Counted from the first letter of the stretch, positions 5,974-12,567 are shown. The stretch is 12,836 bases of DNA from Methanimicrococcus sp. (GCA_009776675.1 WRNK01000018.1:1-12836); one strand, 5' to 3'. Made by a program: numbers and translations. The notes: generated by a model not told the origin, from the letters alone.

Positions 5974-6045
5974 CGTCCCGACTGAGACTCGAACTCAGGT
6001 CAAAAGCTCCGCAGGCTTCTAGGATATCCACTACCCTATCGGGAC
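5974..6045 (-). tRNA. tRNA-Arg (anticodon GCG)
   Basis: The 72-base cloverleaf has acceptor stem GTCCCGA/TCGGGAC with discriminator G, anticodon arm GAAGC / CTGCGGA / GCTTT giving GCG (reads CGC and CGU), and T arm CTGAG / TTCGAGT / CTCAG. CCA is not encoded. It is identical to the neighbouring tRNA-Arg(CCG) at 63 of 72 positions. The acceptor pair 2:71 differs in a compensatory way (C-G against T-A), so both are under selection as tRNAs. The pair looks like a tandem duplication with a changed anticodon. Confidence 0.94.
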
Positions 6046-6074
6046 ACGACGTGGACAACAAATAGGTGATATAA

Positions 6075-6082
6075 GATATAAA
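6075..6082 (-). promoter_or_regulatory. TATA box of the tRNA-Arg pair
   Basis: The minus strand reads TTTATATC at 6082-6075, preceded by AAGA. Its centre lies about 33 bases before the mature 5' end of tRNA-Arg(GCG), which places the transcription start about six bases upstream of the tRNA. The same octamer occurs before the toxin-antitoxin-like pair at 11313-11320. Confidence 0.7.
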
Positions 6083-6100
6083 TCTTGTTCTTGAAATACT

Positions 6101-7291
6101 TTAATCGTCAGTGGCTTCTTGCCAGTCGTTTGGGTCGGGGTACATCACAACAAGAAGCTTGTAACAGGCAATTAAAAAGATTTTACAGAAAATGTATATC
6201 GGAAGTGCGAAGACAAGTCCGAAAAAACCAAACAGCTTCAAGCCGACCAGCGTCAACAAAACAGCCGTTAACGGGCTGACTTTAATTGTTTTCATAATCA
6301 TGTTCGGCAAAATGAAGAAAAAGTCAAAAAGCTGGATGACAATAATTGCACCGACAACCGCATACATAATTTCTGTTCCGACGGAATACGCATAAACAAT
6401 CACCGGAACGGTGGGCAAAACGAATCCGACATATGAGACGATATTAAAAATACCCATCAAAAGACCGAAAGTCAGCCAATGAGGCAAACCAATCACATAA
6501 AAACTGGCGCAATATAAAAATGAAATAATGATGGCTTCAAAAACTTTTACAATGGTATATGCCCCGATATCATTGATTATATCTTGAATTGTTTTTTCAA
6601 ATATGTTTTTGTATTTATCGGGGGCTAATGACACAATTTTTTGTGTAATTTTTCCTTTTTCTTTAAAGTAATACAACGCAGTCAAAGGAATTATGAGCGC
6701 TGAAGCAAAAACCGTTGACGTAATGAGCGAAAGGATTTCTTTTGTGGATGTCATTAAGCCGCTGCTTGACGTTAATGTCGCTTTGATGATGTCGGTACGT
6801 GCGTTTCTCAAAAAATTAACGGATATATTTGGCGGAGGCGTTGAATTATTTCTTGTCTGATTCCCTGATACATTCGTTATATTTGATGTATTGTTGACCA
6901 TGCCGGTGCTTTCATTTGCGATATCCATCAATTCCTCGGTCAATTCCTCCGCCATCTCATTGTATTGGTTATTAAAATTGTCATAAATTTCCAATAAATC
7001 TTCAAAATTATTTTTGACACTTATGGCGGCGCTGACCATAAAAATGCTTCCGAAAAGAATGATGCCAAGCACACAAACCACGGCAACAAGTCTTCTTTTT
7101 GAAGGCGTCCAATCGTTTGTGAATTTTTTAAACATTTCAATGCTTTGATCAATAAAAATTGTGACAAGAATGCCTAAAACGGCAGCAATGAAAATAGGCT
7201 TTATATAAAAAAGAAATGAAATGATGATGATCATCAGGCTCAATACAATGATGATATATTGCCAAACCTTTTTATTGACAGACAATTCCAT
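6101..7291 (-). CDS. AI-2E/PerM-family membrane transporter with sequon-rich loop
   Basis: The 396-residue polytopic protein has helices at about 10-30, 32-50 and 68-92, then a large extracytoplasmic loop, then further helices from about 188 to 383. The C-terminal family signature is clear: ILPNMIMKTIKVSPL (327-341), LVGLKLFGFFGLVFALPI (348-365). Family members are proposed exporters or antiporters, including TqsA (AI-2) and Na+/H+ antiporters; substrate here is unknown. The loop between helix 3 and the next domain carries nine N-X-S/T sequons between residues 126 and 157 (N126, 133, 134, 137, 140, 144, 148, 149, 155) in an Asn/Ser/Thr/Pro-rich stretch, implying heavy N-glycosylation. ATG 7291 is chosen because AAGGTG (7304-7299) lies seven bases upstream. 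The leader has CATATG repeats and an upstream ORF. Its TAA is followed by the tRNA-Arg promoter. Confidence 0.9.
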   Translation of the reverse strand: MELSVNKKVWQYIIIVLSLMIIIISFLFYIKPIFIAAVLGILVTIFIDQSIEMFKKFTNDWTPSKRRLVAVVCVLGIILFGSIFMVSAAISVKNNFEDLLEIYDNFNNQYNEMAEELTEELMDIANESTGMVNNTSNITNVSGNQTRNNSTPPPNISVNFLRNARTDIIKATLTSSSGLMTSTKEILSLITSTVFASALIIPLTALYYFKEKGKITQKIVSLAPDKYKNIFEKTIQDIINDIGAYTIVKVFEAIIISFLYCASFYVIGLPHWLTFGLLMGIFNIVSYVGFVLPTVPVIVYAYSVGTEIMYAVVGAIIVIQLFDFFFILPNMIMKTIKVSPLTAVLLTLVGLKLFGFFGLVFALPIYIFCKIFLIACYKLLVVMYPDPNDWQEATDD

Positions 7292-7304
7292 TTCTAAGCA
7301 CCTT

Positions 7305-7349
7305 TCACCCCATATGCCCCATATGTTCCATATGCCTCATATGCCTCAT
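7305..7349 (-). other. Upstream ORF (leader peptide candidate) before the AI-2E-family gene
   Basis: On the minus strand a 15-codon frame (stop included) encodes MRHMRHMEHMGHMG and ends in TGA (7307-7305). The ribosome-binding site AAGGTG of the transporter gene follows immediately. A possible TATA box (about 7376-7387 on the plus strand, AAATATAAAT on the minus) puts the transcription start near 7356, so this ORF would begin almost at the 5' end of the mRNA. The frame arises from a 9-bp repeat and may be incidental. Confidence 0.3.
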
Positions 7350-7352
7350 ATT
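7311..7352. repeat. 9-bp tandem repeat containing CATATG
   Basis: CATATG occurs at 7311, 7320, 7329 and 7338, exactly nine bases apart, followed by CATATT at 7347; the unit is close to CATATGCCT. Each CATATG is palindromic. The array lies in the intergenic region between divergent genes, 20 bases upstream of the AI-2E-family ATG, and so falls in its 5' leader. It may be a slippage-prone microsatellite or a set of protein-binding sites. Confidence 0.8.
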
Positions 7353-7421
7353 ATACTCATTTATTGTTTGTCACACATTTATATTTCTTTGCTTCATCCT
7401 TTCCTATTTTATTGTAAAACC

Positions 7422-7429
7422 TTTAAATC
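7422..7429 (+). promoter_or_regulatory. Promoter of ychF, implying a leaderless mRNA
   Basis: AAAACC followed by TTTAAATC (7422-7429) looks like a BRE plus TATA box. Its centre is about 27 bases before the ychF ATG at 7453, so transcription should start at or within a few bases of the ATG. The bases before the ATG (TTCCTAGTT) hold no Shine-Dalgarno. Together these point to a leaderless transcript. Confidence 0.6.
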
Positions 7430-7452
7430 ATTAAAATTCCTTATTCCTAGTT

Positions 7453-8631
7453 ATGTCAGTTACAATCGGGCTTGCCGGCAAGCCGAATGCCGGAAAATCA
7501 ACTTTCTTTAAATCTGTGACACTGGCGGATATCGAAATCGCTAATTATCCGTTTACGACGATTCATGCCAATCACGGAGTCGCTTATGTCCAAGTGCCGT
7601 GTGCTTGTATGGAAAAAGAAACGCACTGCGGAAAATGTATTGATGGGATCCGATATGTTCCTGTTGATATTATTGATGTTGCCGGCTTGGTTCCGGATGC
7701 GCATAAAGGAAAGGGTCTTGGAAATTCGTTTTTGGATGATTTGAGGCAGGCAGATGCCATCATCCATGTAATTGACGCTTCTGCATCTACCGATCCTGAA
7801 GGAAATCCAATAACGCCGGGTTCCGGAAATCCGGCAGCGGATATTGCTTTTTTAGATTATGAACTTGAAATGTGGATGTTTGGCATTTTAAATCGAAACT
7901 GGTCCAAGCTTTCTCGCAAAATCAAAGCTGAAAATTTGAAAACGGAAGAAGCTGTTGCCGACCAACTTTCCGGCGCAGGCGTTTCTTTAGAGGATGTCGG
8001 TTATGCGCTTCATGAAACAAATTTGCTTTCTAAGGAAGCTCAAAAATGGACGGAAGAGGATATGCTTTTGTTGTGCAAAAAACTGCGAGAAGAGAGCAAG
8101 CCTATGATTATCGCCGCCAATAAATTTGATTCTTTACTGCCGTCTGTTTCACTCGTGGCATCCGATAAAAAAACAATCGTTCCGACAAGCGCGGCTGCTG
8201 AAGTTGTGCTCAAGTCCGCGGCAAAAGCAGGATCTGTTCGTTATGTTTCAGGCTCCAAAACATTTGAAGTTTTAGTGCCGCTTACGCCGGCTCAGGAAAA
8301 GGGACTTGAATCAATCAAGCATTTGCTTGAAAAACACGGCAGTACCGGTGTTCAAGACTGTCTTCACAAAGCCGTTTTTGAATTATTGGACATGATTGTT
8401 GTGTACCCTGTAGAGGATGAAGGAAAATGGACAAATAAATTAGGCGATATGCTTCCCGATGCGTATTTGATGAAACGCGGATCGGTCTGTAAAGATATGG
8501 CTTACCGCATTCATACCGAAATCGGTGATAAATTTTTGTATGCGGTAGACGCACGTACGAAAATGAGACTTGCCGAAAAACACGAATTGAAACACGGCGA
8601 CGTTATCAAAATCGTTTCTACAGCAAAATAA
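7453..8631 (+). CDS. ychF: Obg-like P-loop NTPase YchF/OLA1, archaeal type
   Basis: A ribosome-associated P-loop NTPase of the Obg/YchF group; bacterial YchF and human OLA1 prefer ATP. Motifs: P-loop GKPNAGKS (9-16), switch I NYPFTTI (31-37), DVAGLV (75-80), and NKFD (223-226) at the base-recognition position. A Cys cluster (C50, C52, C59, C62) in the insertion after switch I is the archaeal variant and may bind metal. A TGS domain ends the protein (about 314-392, from VVYPVEDEG to GDVIKIV). At 392 residues it has the usual length. The start is supported by the TATA box 27 bases upstream and the N-terminus beginning directly at the G-domain. The cis-prenyltransferase-like gene follows after 17 bases, so the two are probably cotranscribed. 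Confidence 0.95.
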   Translation: MSVTIGLAGKPNAGKSTFFKSVTLADIEIANYPFTTIHANHGVAYVQVPCACMEKETHCGKCIDGIRYVPVDIIDVAGLVPDAHKGKGLGNSFLDDLRQADAIIHVIDASASTDPEGNPITPGSGNPAADIAFLDYELEMWMFGILNRNWSKLSRKIKAENLKTEEAVADQLSGAGVSLEDVGYALHETNLLSKEAQKWTEEDMLLLCKKLREESKPMIIAANKFDSLLPSVSLVASDKKTIVPTSAAAEVVLKSAAKAGSVRYVSGSKTFEVLVPLTPAQEKGLESIKHLLEKHGSTGVQDCLHKAVFELLDMIVVYPVEDEGKWTNKLGDMLPDAYLMKRGSVCKDMAYRIHTEIGDKFLYAVDARTKMRLAEKHELKHGDVIKIVSTAK

Positions 8632-8648
8632 TAAAGCAGGCGGCATCT

Positions 8649-9272
8649 ATGAAAAAGTCGGACAGCCCGTTGGAAACACTTTTGTTGATTTTAAACGAAA
8701 GTGAACTTTTGGAATTTGATGATCTGGATCGGCTGTTTTCTCATTTTTCCACGATCCAAAAATTTGGCGTTCAAAAACTCATTGTTTATGTCGATATTCT
8801 TTCAAAGTTGGGCGCCGATAAAAAAGAGATGCTTTGCCGCCTTTTAAAACAAAACATTTTGAAAAAATATGACTCCCTTCCTTCAAATGAAAAAAAAATT
8901 GACTGTTTTGTTTTGACCGATTATGATTCATGCGCGCCAATTTCATCATCTGATTTTCCGATTTATTTTGTTTTAGGTCTCAGCGGCCGAAAAGAATTAC
9001 AATTATTCCTCACCGAATTTATTGAAAACTGTCAAAAAGGTCTTTCTCATCCCGATGAGCTGACACCTGAAATGATTTCACTTCATTTGAAACTTCCGTT
9101 TGAGCCGGATTTTATTATTTTGGGGAAAAGCACACTGACAGATTTTATGATCTGGCAAACCACTTATTCCGAATACGGTTTCTTTGAAAAAGAGTTTACA
9201 AAAACCACCGATTCTGAATTGCTCCGTCTTTTGGAGTCATTCAATAAGCGTGAGCGTCGGTTCGGTGTTTGA
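8649..9272 (+). CDS. Cis-prenyltransferase-like protein lacking catalytic residues (NgBR/Nus1-type partner subunit)
   Basis: The C-terminal half matches undecaprenyl diphosphate synthase family landmarks: LGLSGRKEL (109-117; family NYGGRxEI), a PDFII strand (153-157; family PDLlIRT), TDFMIWQTTYSEYGFF (164-179; family SNFLLWQ..Y.E..F) and the terminal KRERRFGV (200-207), including the RxG motif. The N-terminal catalytic DGNRRWA motif is absent, and the substrate-binding Args of RTxGExR are replaced (IILGKSTL). This fits the non-catalytic subunit of heteromeric cis-prenyltransferases, like yeast Nus1 and human NgBR. As I recall, a two-subunit enzyme was reported in Methanosarcina mazei. It would supply RxG to a separate catalytic subunit, not in this window, making the polyprenyl carrier for N-glycosylation. 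It follows ychF by 17 bases; the TGA is 14 bases before the next gene. Confidence 0.75.
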   Translation: MKKSDSPLETLLLILNESELLEFDDLDRLFSHFSTIQKFGVQKLIVYVDILSKLGADKKEMLCRLLKQNILKKYDSLPSNEKKIDCFVLTDYDSCAPISSSDFPIYFVLGLSGRKELQLFLTEFIENCQKGLSHPDELTPEMISLHLKLPFEPDFIILGKSTLTDFMIWQTTYSEYGFFEKEFTKTTDSELLRLLESFNKRERRFGV

Positions 9273-9286
9273 GTTGAGAGGATTTT

Positions 9287-9763
9287 ATGTATCTTGTTTT
9301 TGTTTGCCCGAAATGTAAGTTAAATGCGCAGTTGTTAGAGCCCGGTCATAAAACAGTTACATGCCAGCGTTGCTCCGCTAAAATTCAAACAAACAGTTTG
9401 CGTTTTTTCGGGTCGTTTGAAGATCGAAATGAAGCTGTTAAACTTCGCTCTGTTCTTCAAGGACAATTGTCCGGCTCTTTTTCCGGCGATACTGAACTCC
9501 TCTCTCTTTCGGATGAGGCTGTTTCAATAAAGGAGCCAAAAAAAGGATCGGAAGTGCAAACAAAAATGCCAAAAGCGCCCAAGCCTGTTGACATTATTTG
9601 CTCTGTTCTTTCAGAAAAAGGACCGATGATTCTCATTGACTGTGAATATTATTGTGAAGAACGCGGTGTTGATCCCGAAACATTTCAAAAAATCCTTCAA
9701 AAAATGATTGAAGCGGGTGTTATCTTTCGCCCCGAAAAAGGAATTATTGCGCTGGTTCCTTAA
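9287..9763 (+). CDS. Zinc-ribbon protein with C-terminal winged-helix-like domain
   Basis: A 158-residue archaeal protein of unknown function. The N-terminus is a zinc ribbon (CPKC at 7-10, CQRC at 26-29), followed by a conserved-looking segment (FFGSFEDRNEAVKLRSVL, 40-57), an acidic/Ser-rich linker with a basic KMPKAPKP stretch (93-100), and a winged-helix-like C-terminus (about 101-158: DIICSVLSE, FQKILQKMIEAGVIFRPEKG). This order resembles the haloarchaeal DUF5817 family from memory; the match should be tested. A zinc ribbon plus winged helix suggests a DNA- or RNA-binding accessory factor. The ATG has GAGAGGAT upstream and is 14 bases after the previous TGA, so it is the last gene of the ychF cluster. 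Terminator-like T/A tracts follow. Confidence 0.75.
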   Translation: MYLVFVCPKCKLNAQLLEPGHKTVTCQRCSAKIQTNSLRFFGSFEDRNEAVKLRSVLQGQLSGSFSGDTELLSLSDEAVSIKEPKKGSEVQTKMPKAPKPVDIICSVLSEKGPMILIDCEYYCEERGVDPETFQKILQKMIEAGVIFRPEKGIIALVP

Positions 9764-9820
9764 AAAAGAAGTATATTGCTTCGATTTCTTAAAAAAGAAG
9801 ATCTGTTTTTTAAAAAAGAT
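9764..9820. terminator. Bidirectional terminator region between convergent genes
   Basis: The 57-base gap separates two convergent genes. CTTAAAAAAGAAG occurs twice (about 9759-9771 and 9788-9800). The plus strand has T6 at 9805-9810; the minus strand has T6 runs from the A6 blocks, at about 9762-9767, 9791-9796 and 9812-9817. These serve as U-tracts for both directions. Confidence 0.55.
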
Positions 9821-11206
9821 TTAGGGTTTTATTCGGGTTGTTAATTTTTCATTCATGAATTTCCAAAATGAAATGCTTTCGATGCTTTCGATTTCTTTTT
9901 GCTGAAGTATTTGGTATCCGGCTTTAACGGATTCACGAACATGCTTTCCCAAAGCGGCTTCTTTGAGAATCATCTCTTCGATGAGCTGTTTTCCGGTTCG
10001 GTATTTTCGCGGGATTTCAGCAACGTAACATTCATTTTCGATTGTGAATGAATAAACATCGGGATTATTTTTGTATTTTTGGCAAAAAGCATCGGCATTT
10101 GTTTCATTCCATACCGGTGGCCCGTATCTTTTTTGAAGCGGCGGCAGCTCATCGGCAAGCAGTTCCAGTAAAATGACGCTTTTTTCTTCAGCCCAAGAAT
10201 ATGTATTCATGACAACGAATTCATTTTTTTGGAACAAATCTTCAAGGGATTTTTCCAATCGGAAAAGCTGGGGATACAGTGTATCATCCGCTTTTTTCGG
10301 CGTTTCAAAGGCGATGCCGATCATTTGCGTTCCGCGTTTTTTCATTATATTTGAAAAATCTGTTTTTGAAAGGGGCGGATATTCTTTTTTGTAAAAAAAG
10401 TCTCGGCTCGGTGTTTTTAAATAAGCACGGGCTCGGTCAATAAATAATGAAAATTTTGTCAAAGACAGGGCGGCAGCAACATTTCTTTTGGGATCGGTCG
10501 GGTCTGTTACAACAAGCGGATGTTTATGATCCAAGCTTTTGTGTTTTTCCAAGTCGATGGTTTCGCCGATTTTCCAATCGGCTGCGTTTTTTAAAACATT
10601 TTCAAAACCATTGTAATGAATGACCAAAATTTCCGCCAGATAACCGGAAAAGCCGCCCGTTTTGACTTCGGATCCGTAAACATCAATTCCTTTCATGAAC
10701 TGCTTGAGAAGCAAAACATCATCCTGGAGACCGTTGATTTTTTCTTTAATATAAGTGCAGTGAAACGGCGTTCTGTCAACGGCAGATTTAATATCTGCAC
10801 CGCTTTTGACGCGAAAACAGGGGACAATGTCCGCTTCAAATCCTTTTTTTTGGATATGGATGTACGGGTGTTCAGAGTGCCGGTCTTCCCAAGACTCTCC
10901 CGTTTGTGCCATTTTCATCAAAATGGCATGGCTTTTTTTTCCAAATTCTTCAAAAGATGTCTCTTCGGGATAAGAAATAAAAACATCAATATCATGATTT
11001 CCGCAAAGCCACGTCTCTCTTTGAGCGGAGCCGACCGGAATCGGAATAATGTCATGCTGTCCCAACTCTTTTGCAAATTTTAAAATGTCTGCAATGATTT
11101 CCTTTTGGACAGCTTGCAATTTCTTTTTTTCTTCCGCAGTCGGGCGGATTTGAGACAAAATTTCGGTTTCAATTTCCGAAAATTGTTTTGATGGTTTCGT
11201 GTTCAT
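9821..11206 (-). CDS. cca: CCA tRNA nucleotidyltransferase (class I, archaeal)
   Basis: Adds or repairs the 3' CCA of tRNAs using CTP and ATP without a nucleic-acid template; essential where CCA is not encoded, as for the two tRNA-Arg genes here. Nucleotidyltransferase motifs are GSAQRETW (59-66) and the DxD pair Asp72/Asp74 (HDIDVF), with the third carboxylate probably Asp126 (EADIVPC). The remainder is the archaeal body, head and tail domains, including SGYLAEILVIHYNGF (about 183-197) typical of the family. The length of 461 is usual for archaeal CCA enzymes. ATG 11206 has no strong Shine-Dalgarno (GGGT only); a TATA-like GTATATCA at 11248-11241 predicts a short leader. It faces the ychF cluster convergently and the toxin-antitoxin-like pair divergently. 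Confidence 0.96.
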   Translation of the reverse strand: MNTKPSKQFSEIETEILSQIRPTAEEKKKLQAVQKEIIADILKFAKELGQHDIIPIPVGSAQRETWLCGNHDIDVFISYPEETSFEEFGKKSHAILMKMAQTGESWEDRHSEHPYIHIQKKGFEADIVPCFRVKSGADIKSAVDRTPFHCTYIKEKINGLQDDVLLLKQFMKGIDVYGSEVKTGGFSGYLAEILVIHYNGFENVLKNAADWKIGETIDLEKHKSLDHKHPLVVTDPTDPKRNVAAALSLTKFSLFIDRARAYLKTPSRDFFYKKEYPPLSKTDFSNIMKKRGTQMIGIAFETPKKADDTLYPQLFRLEKSLEDLFQKNEFVVMNTYSWAEEKSVILLELLADELPPLQKRYGPPVWNETNADAFCQKYKNNPDVYSFTIENECYVAEIPRKYRTGKQLIEEMILKEAALGKHVRESVKAGYQILQQKEIESIESISFWKFMNEKLTTRIKP

Positions 11207-11240
11207 ATTTTACCCATTGCTGCTCTCAAAAGACCTTTTT

Positions 11241-11353
11241 TGATATACGTAATCATTAAGCTTTGAAAGTATTTCAATTTAAATCTTGTTATTTGTGCAA
11301 AATGATTTCATTTTTATATCCTGAAGTTGTTAAGTGCATAAGATGTAATCATT
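11241..11353. promoter_or_regulatory. Divergent promoter region with direct repeats
   Basis: The 190-base gap between cca and the antitoxin-like gene holds a minus-strand TATA-like box (11241-11248) and, on the plus strand, TTTATATC (11313-11320), the same octamer as the tRNA-Arg promoter. GTAATCATT occurs twice in direct orientation, at 11249-11257 and 11345-11353, next to the two promoters. These could be operator sites for the winged-helix antitoxin-like protein, but two nine-base copies in AT-rich DNA are weak evidence. Confidence 0.4.
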
Positions 11354-11396
11354 TGGCTAAAGTAAAATATACAAAACGGCAATATAAGGTTAAAAA

Positions 11397-12005
11397 ATGG
11401 GTATTGGTATGAGTTCCTCAAAATCTGCATACAAAGAAGCAATTATGTCACAAATCATCAATGATTTATCTGAGTTAGATGTGACTATTTTGCAATTGTT
11501 GGCAGCGAATGAAAAAGAACCCGTAAAAGGGCAAGTCGCCTATCAAAAAGAGATGTTTCTGATAGCGAATTATTGTGACAGAATTATGGAAGAAACGGAT
11601 TTTGAAGCACATAATTTTGGATCACATAGTGAAATCCTTGAAAACAGTATCAATATGCTAGAACAAAATAAATTGGTAAAAACGGATGGTCAAAAAATAT
11701 TTTTAACGGATTTTGGGGAACAGGCTCTTTTAAAATCCCACAGCAAAATCATTGTAGAAAACGAAGCCATTGAGGATTTTAAAGAATTGCTCAACGACTT
11801 AACAGATGATGAGATATGCCTCATTGTGTACGCATTAAAGCCCGAATATGCCGCCGAATCAATCGTGAAAGGCGATATATTTAAAAAACGAGTCAAAAAT
11901 TCAATTTCATTATACAGTAAAGGAAAAGTCAGTTTGTCAAAAGCGGCATACTTGGCTGGTATGAATATTGAAGATTTTCTTAAAAAAACGAGGGATGTAT
12001 GCTAA
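11397..12005 (+). CDS. Antitoxin-like protein: N-terminal winged-helix-like domain plus UPF0175-like C-terminus
   Basis: 202 residues in two parts. The first (about 27-110) looks like a winged helix: DVTILQLLAANEKEPVKG (28-45), QKEMFLIANY (50-59), SEILENSINMLEQNKLV (78-94), IFLTDFGEQAL (101-111). The last (about 163-200) resembles UPF0175 antitoxins: KRVKNSISLYSKGKVSLSKA (164-183), then AYLAGMNIEDFLKK (184-197). UPF0175 proteins often pair with PIN-domain toxins; here a PIN gene follows with a 7-base overlap (ATGCTAA), so this is probably the antitoxin and autoregulator. ATG 11397 has AAGGT (11386-11390) six bases upstream; ATG 11409 is an alternative start. The TATA box at 11313-11320 predicts a leader of about 50 nt. 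The extra N-terminal domain makes it larger than a simple UPF0175 antitoxin, which has fewer than 100 residues. Confidence 0.72.
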   Translation: MGIGMSSSKSAYKEAIMSQIINDLSELDVTILQLLAANEKEPVKGQVAYQKEMFLIANYCDRIMEETDFEAHNFGSHSEILENSINMLEQNKLVKTDGQKIFLTDFGEQALLKSHSKIIVENEAIEDFKELLNDLTDDEICLIVYALKPEYAAESIVKGDIFKKRVKNSISLYSKGKVSLSKAAYLAGMNIEDFLKKTRDVC

Positions 12006-12508
12006 AATTACTAGATACGTCCTCTATCATTTTAATTCTTGAAGAAATCAAATGCCCTGAAATTTTCAACCATTGTATTGAAAGAGGTCATACGTTAGGA
12101 ATCACGGGAGCTGTTTATGACGAACTTTCAGCAAATCCAAACAGTTTCGAACATTTTAAAAAATATGAGAAAATTTCAGTCATAAGGAATGATCATCAGA
12201 AAAACAGTAAGACATATGAGTATCTCACAAAAAGATATCATTCGCTTCACGAAGGAGAAATTAGTGTTTTGTGTGAAGCTGTTGAAATGTCCTATTCTAA
12301 AAGTCCTTGTTATTGTATCGTGGATGACCATGCCGCAAGAAAACGAAAAGATGAATTGGGGATTCAACTCACGGGAACAATAGGCTTTCTGTTATGGGGA
12401 AAAAAGAACGGGTGTTTTAATGAAGAGGAATGTCAAAAACTTCATCAAAAAATAAAAAAATCACGCTTTCGGATTGACTCTCAAATTTTGGAAAAGTTAT
12501 TGACATGA
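11999..12508 (+). CDS. PIN-domain protein, probable ribonuclease toxin (DUF3368-like)
   Basis: 169 residues with the PIN nuclease pattern. Acidic residues are at the expected places: Asp6 (LLDTSS), Glu42 (VYDEL), Glu87 (LHEGEISVL) and Asp109/Asp110 (CIVDDHAARK). These would hold Mg2+ for single-stranded RNA cleavage. The segment DDHAARKRKDELGIQLTGT (109-127), then GFLLWGKKNG, matches the DUF3368 branch of PIN proteins, which typically pair with UPF0175 antitoxins. A C-terminal SRFRID (155-160) continues that pattern. ATG 11999 overlaps the antitoxin-like stop by seven bases, so the two are translationally coupled, antitoxin first. All catalytic acids are present, so it looks functional. Target RNA is unknown. 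It ends in TGA, followed by a T-rich terminator. Confidence 0.82.
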   Translation: MLKLLDTSSIILILEEIKCPEIFNHCIERGHTLGITGAVYDELSANPNSFEHFKKYEKISVIRNDHQKNSKTYEYLTKRYHSLHEGEISVLCEAVEMSYSKSPCYCIVDDHAARKRKDELGIQLTGTIGFLLWGKKNGCFNEEECQKLHQKIKKSRFRIDSQILEKLLT

Positions 12509-12567
12509 TGAAAGAATTGAAAATTGATAAGATACCTTAACAAATTGCAAAAACGAAAACACAAATC

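Noticed and set aside
7221..7511. Plus-strand 96-codon ORF with MPHM repeats
   Set aside because: It overlaps the start of two well-supported genes, and its Met/His/Pro repeat simply reflects the 9-bp CATATG repeat.
10616..11083. Plus-strand 155-codon ORF
   Set aside because: It lies opposite the coding frame of the CCA-adding enzyme, whose motifs are unmistakable; no family features are seen in the antisense frame.
11445..12005. Later start (ATG 11445) for the antitoxin-like gene
   Set aside because: ATG 11397 has AAGGT at good spacing; the later ATG has none as good. ATG 11409 remains possible.
12504..12542. Tiny ORF after the PIN gene (ATG ATG ... TAA)
   Set aside because: It has only about 11 codons, no ribosome-binding site and no supporting context.
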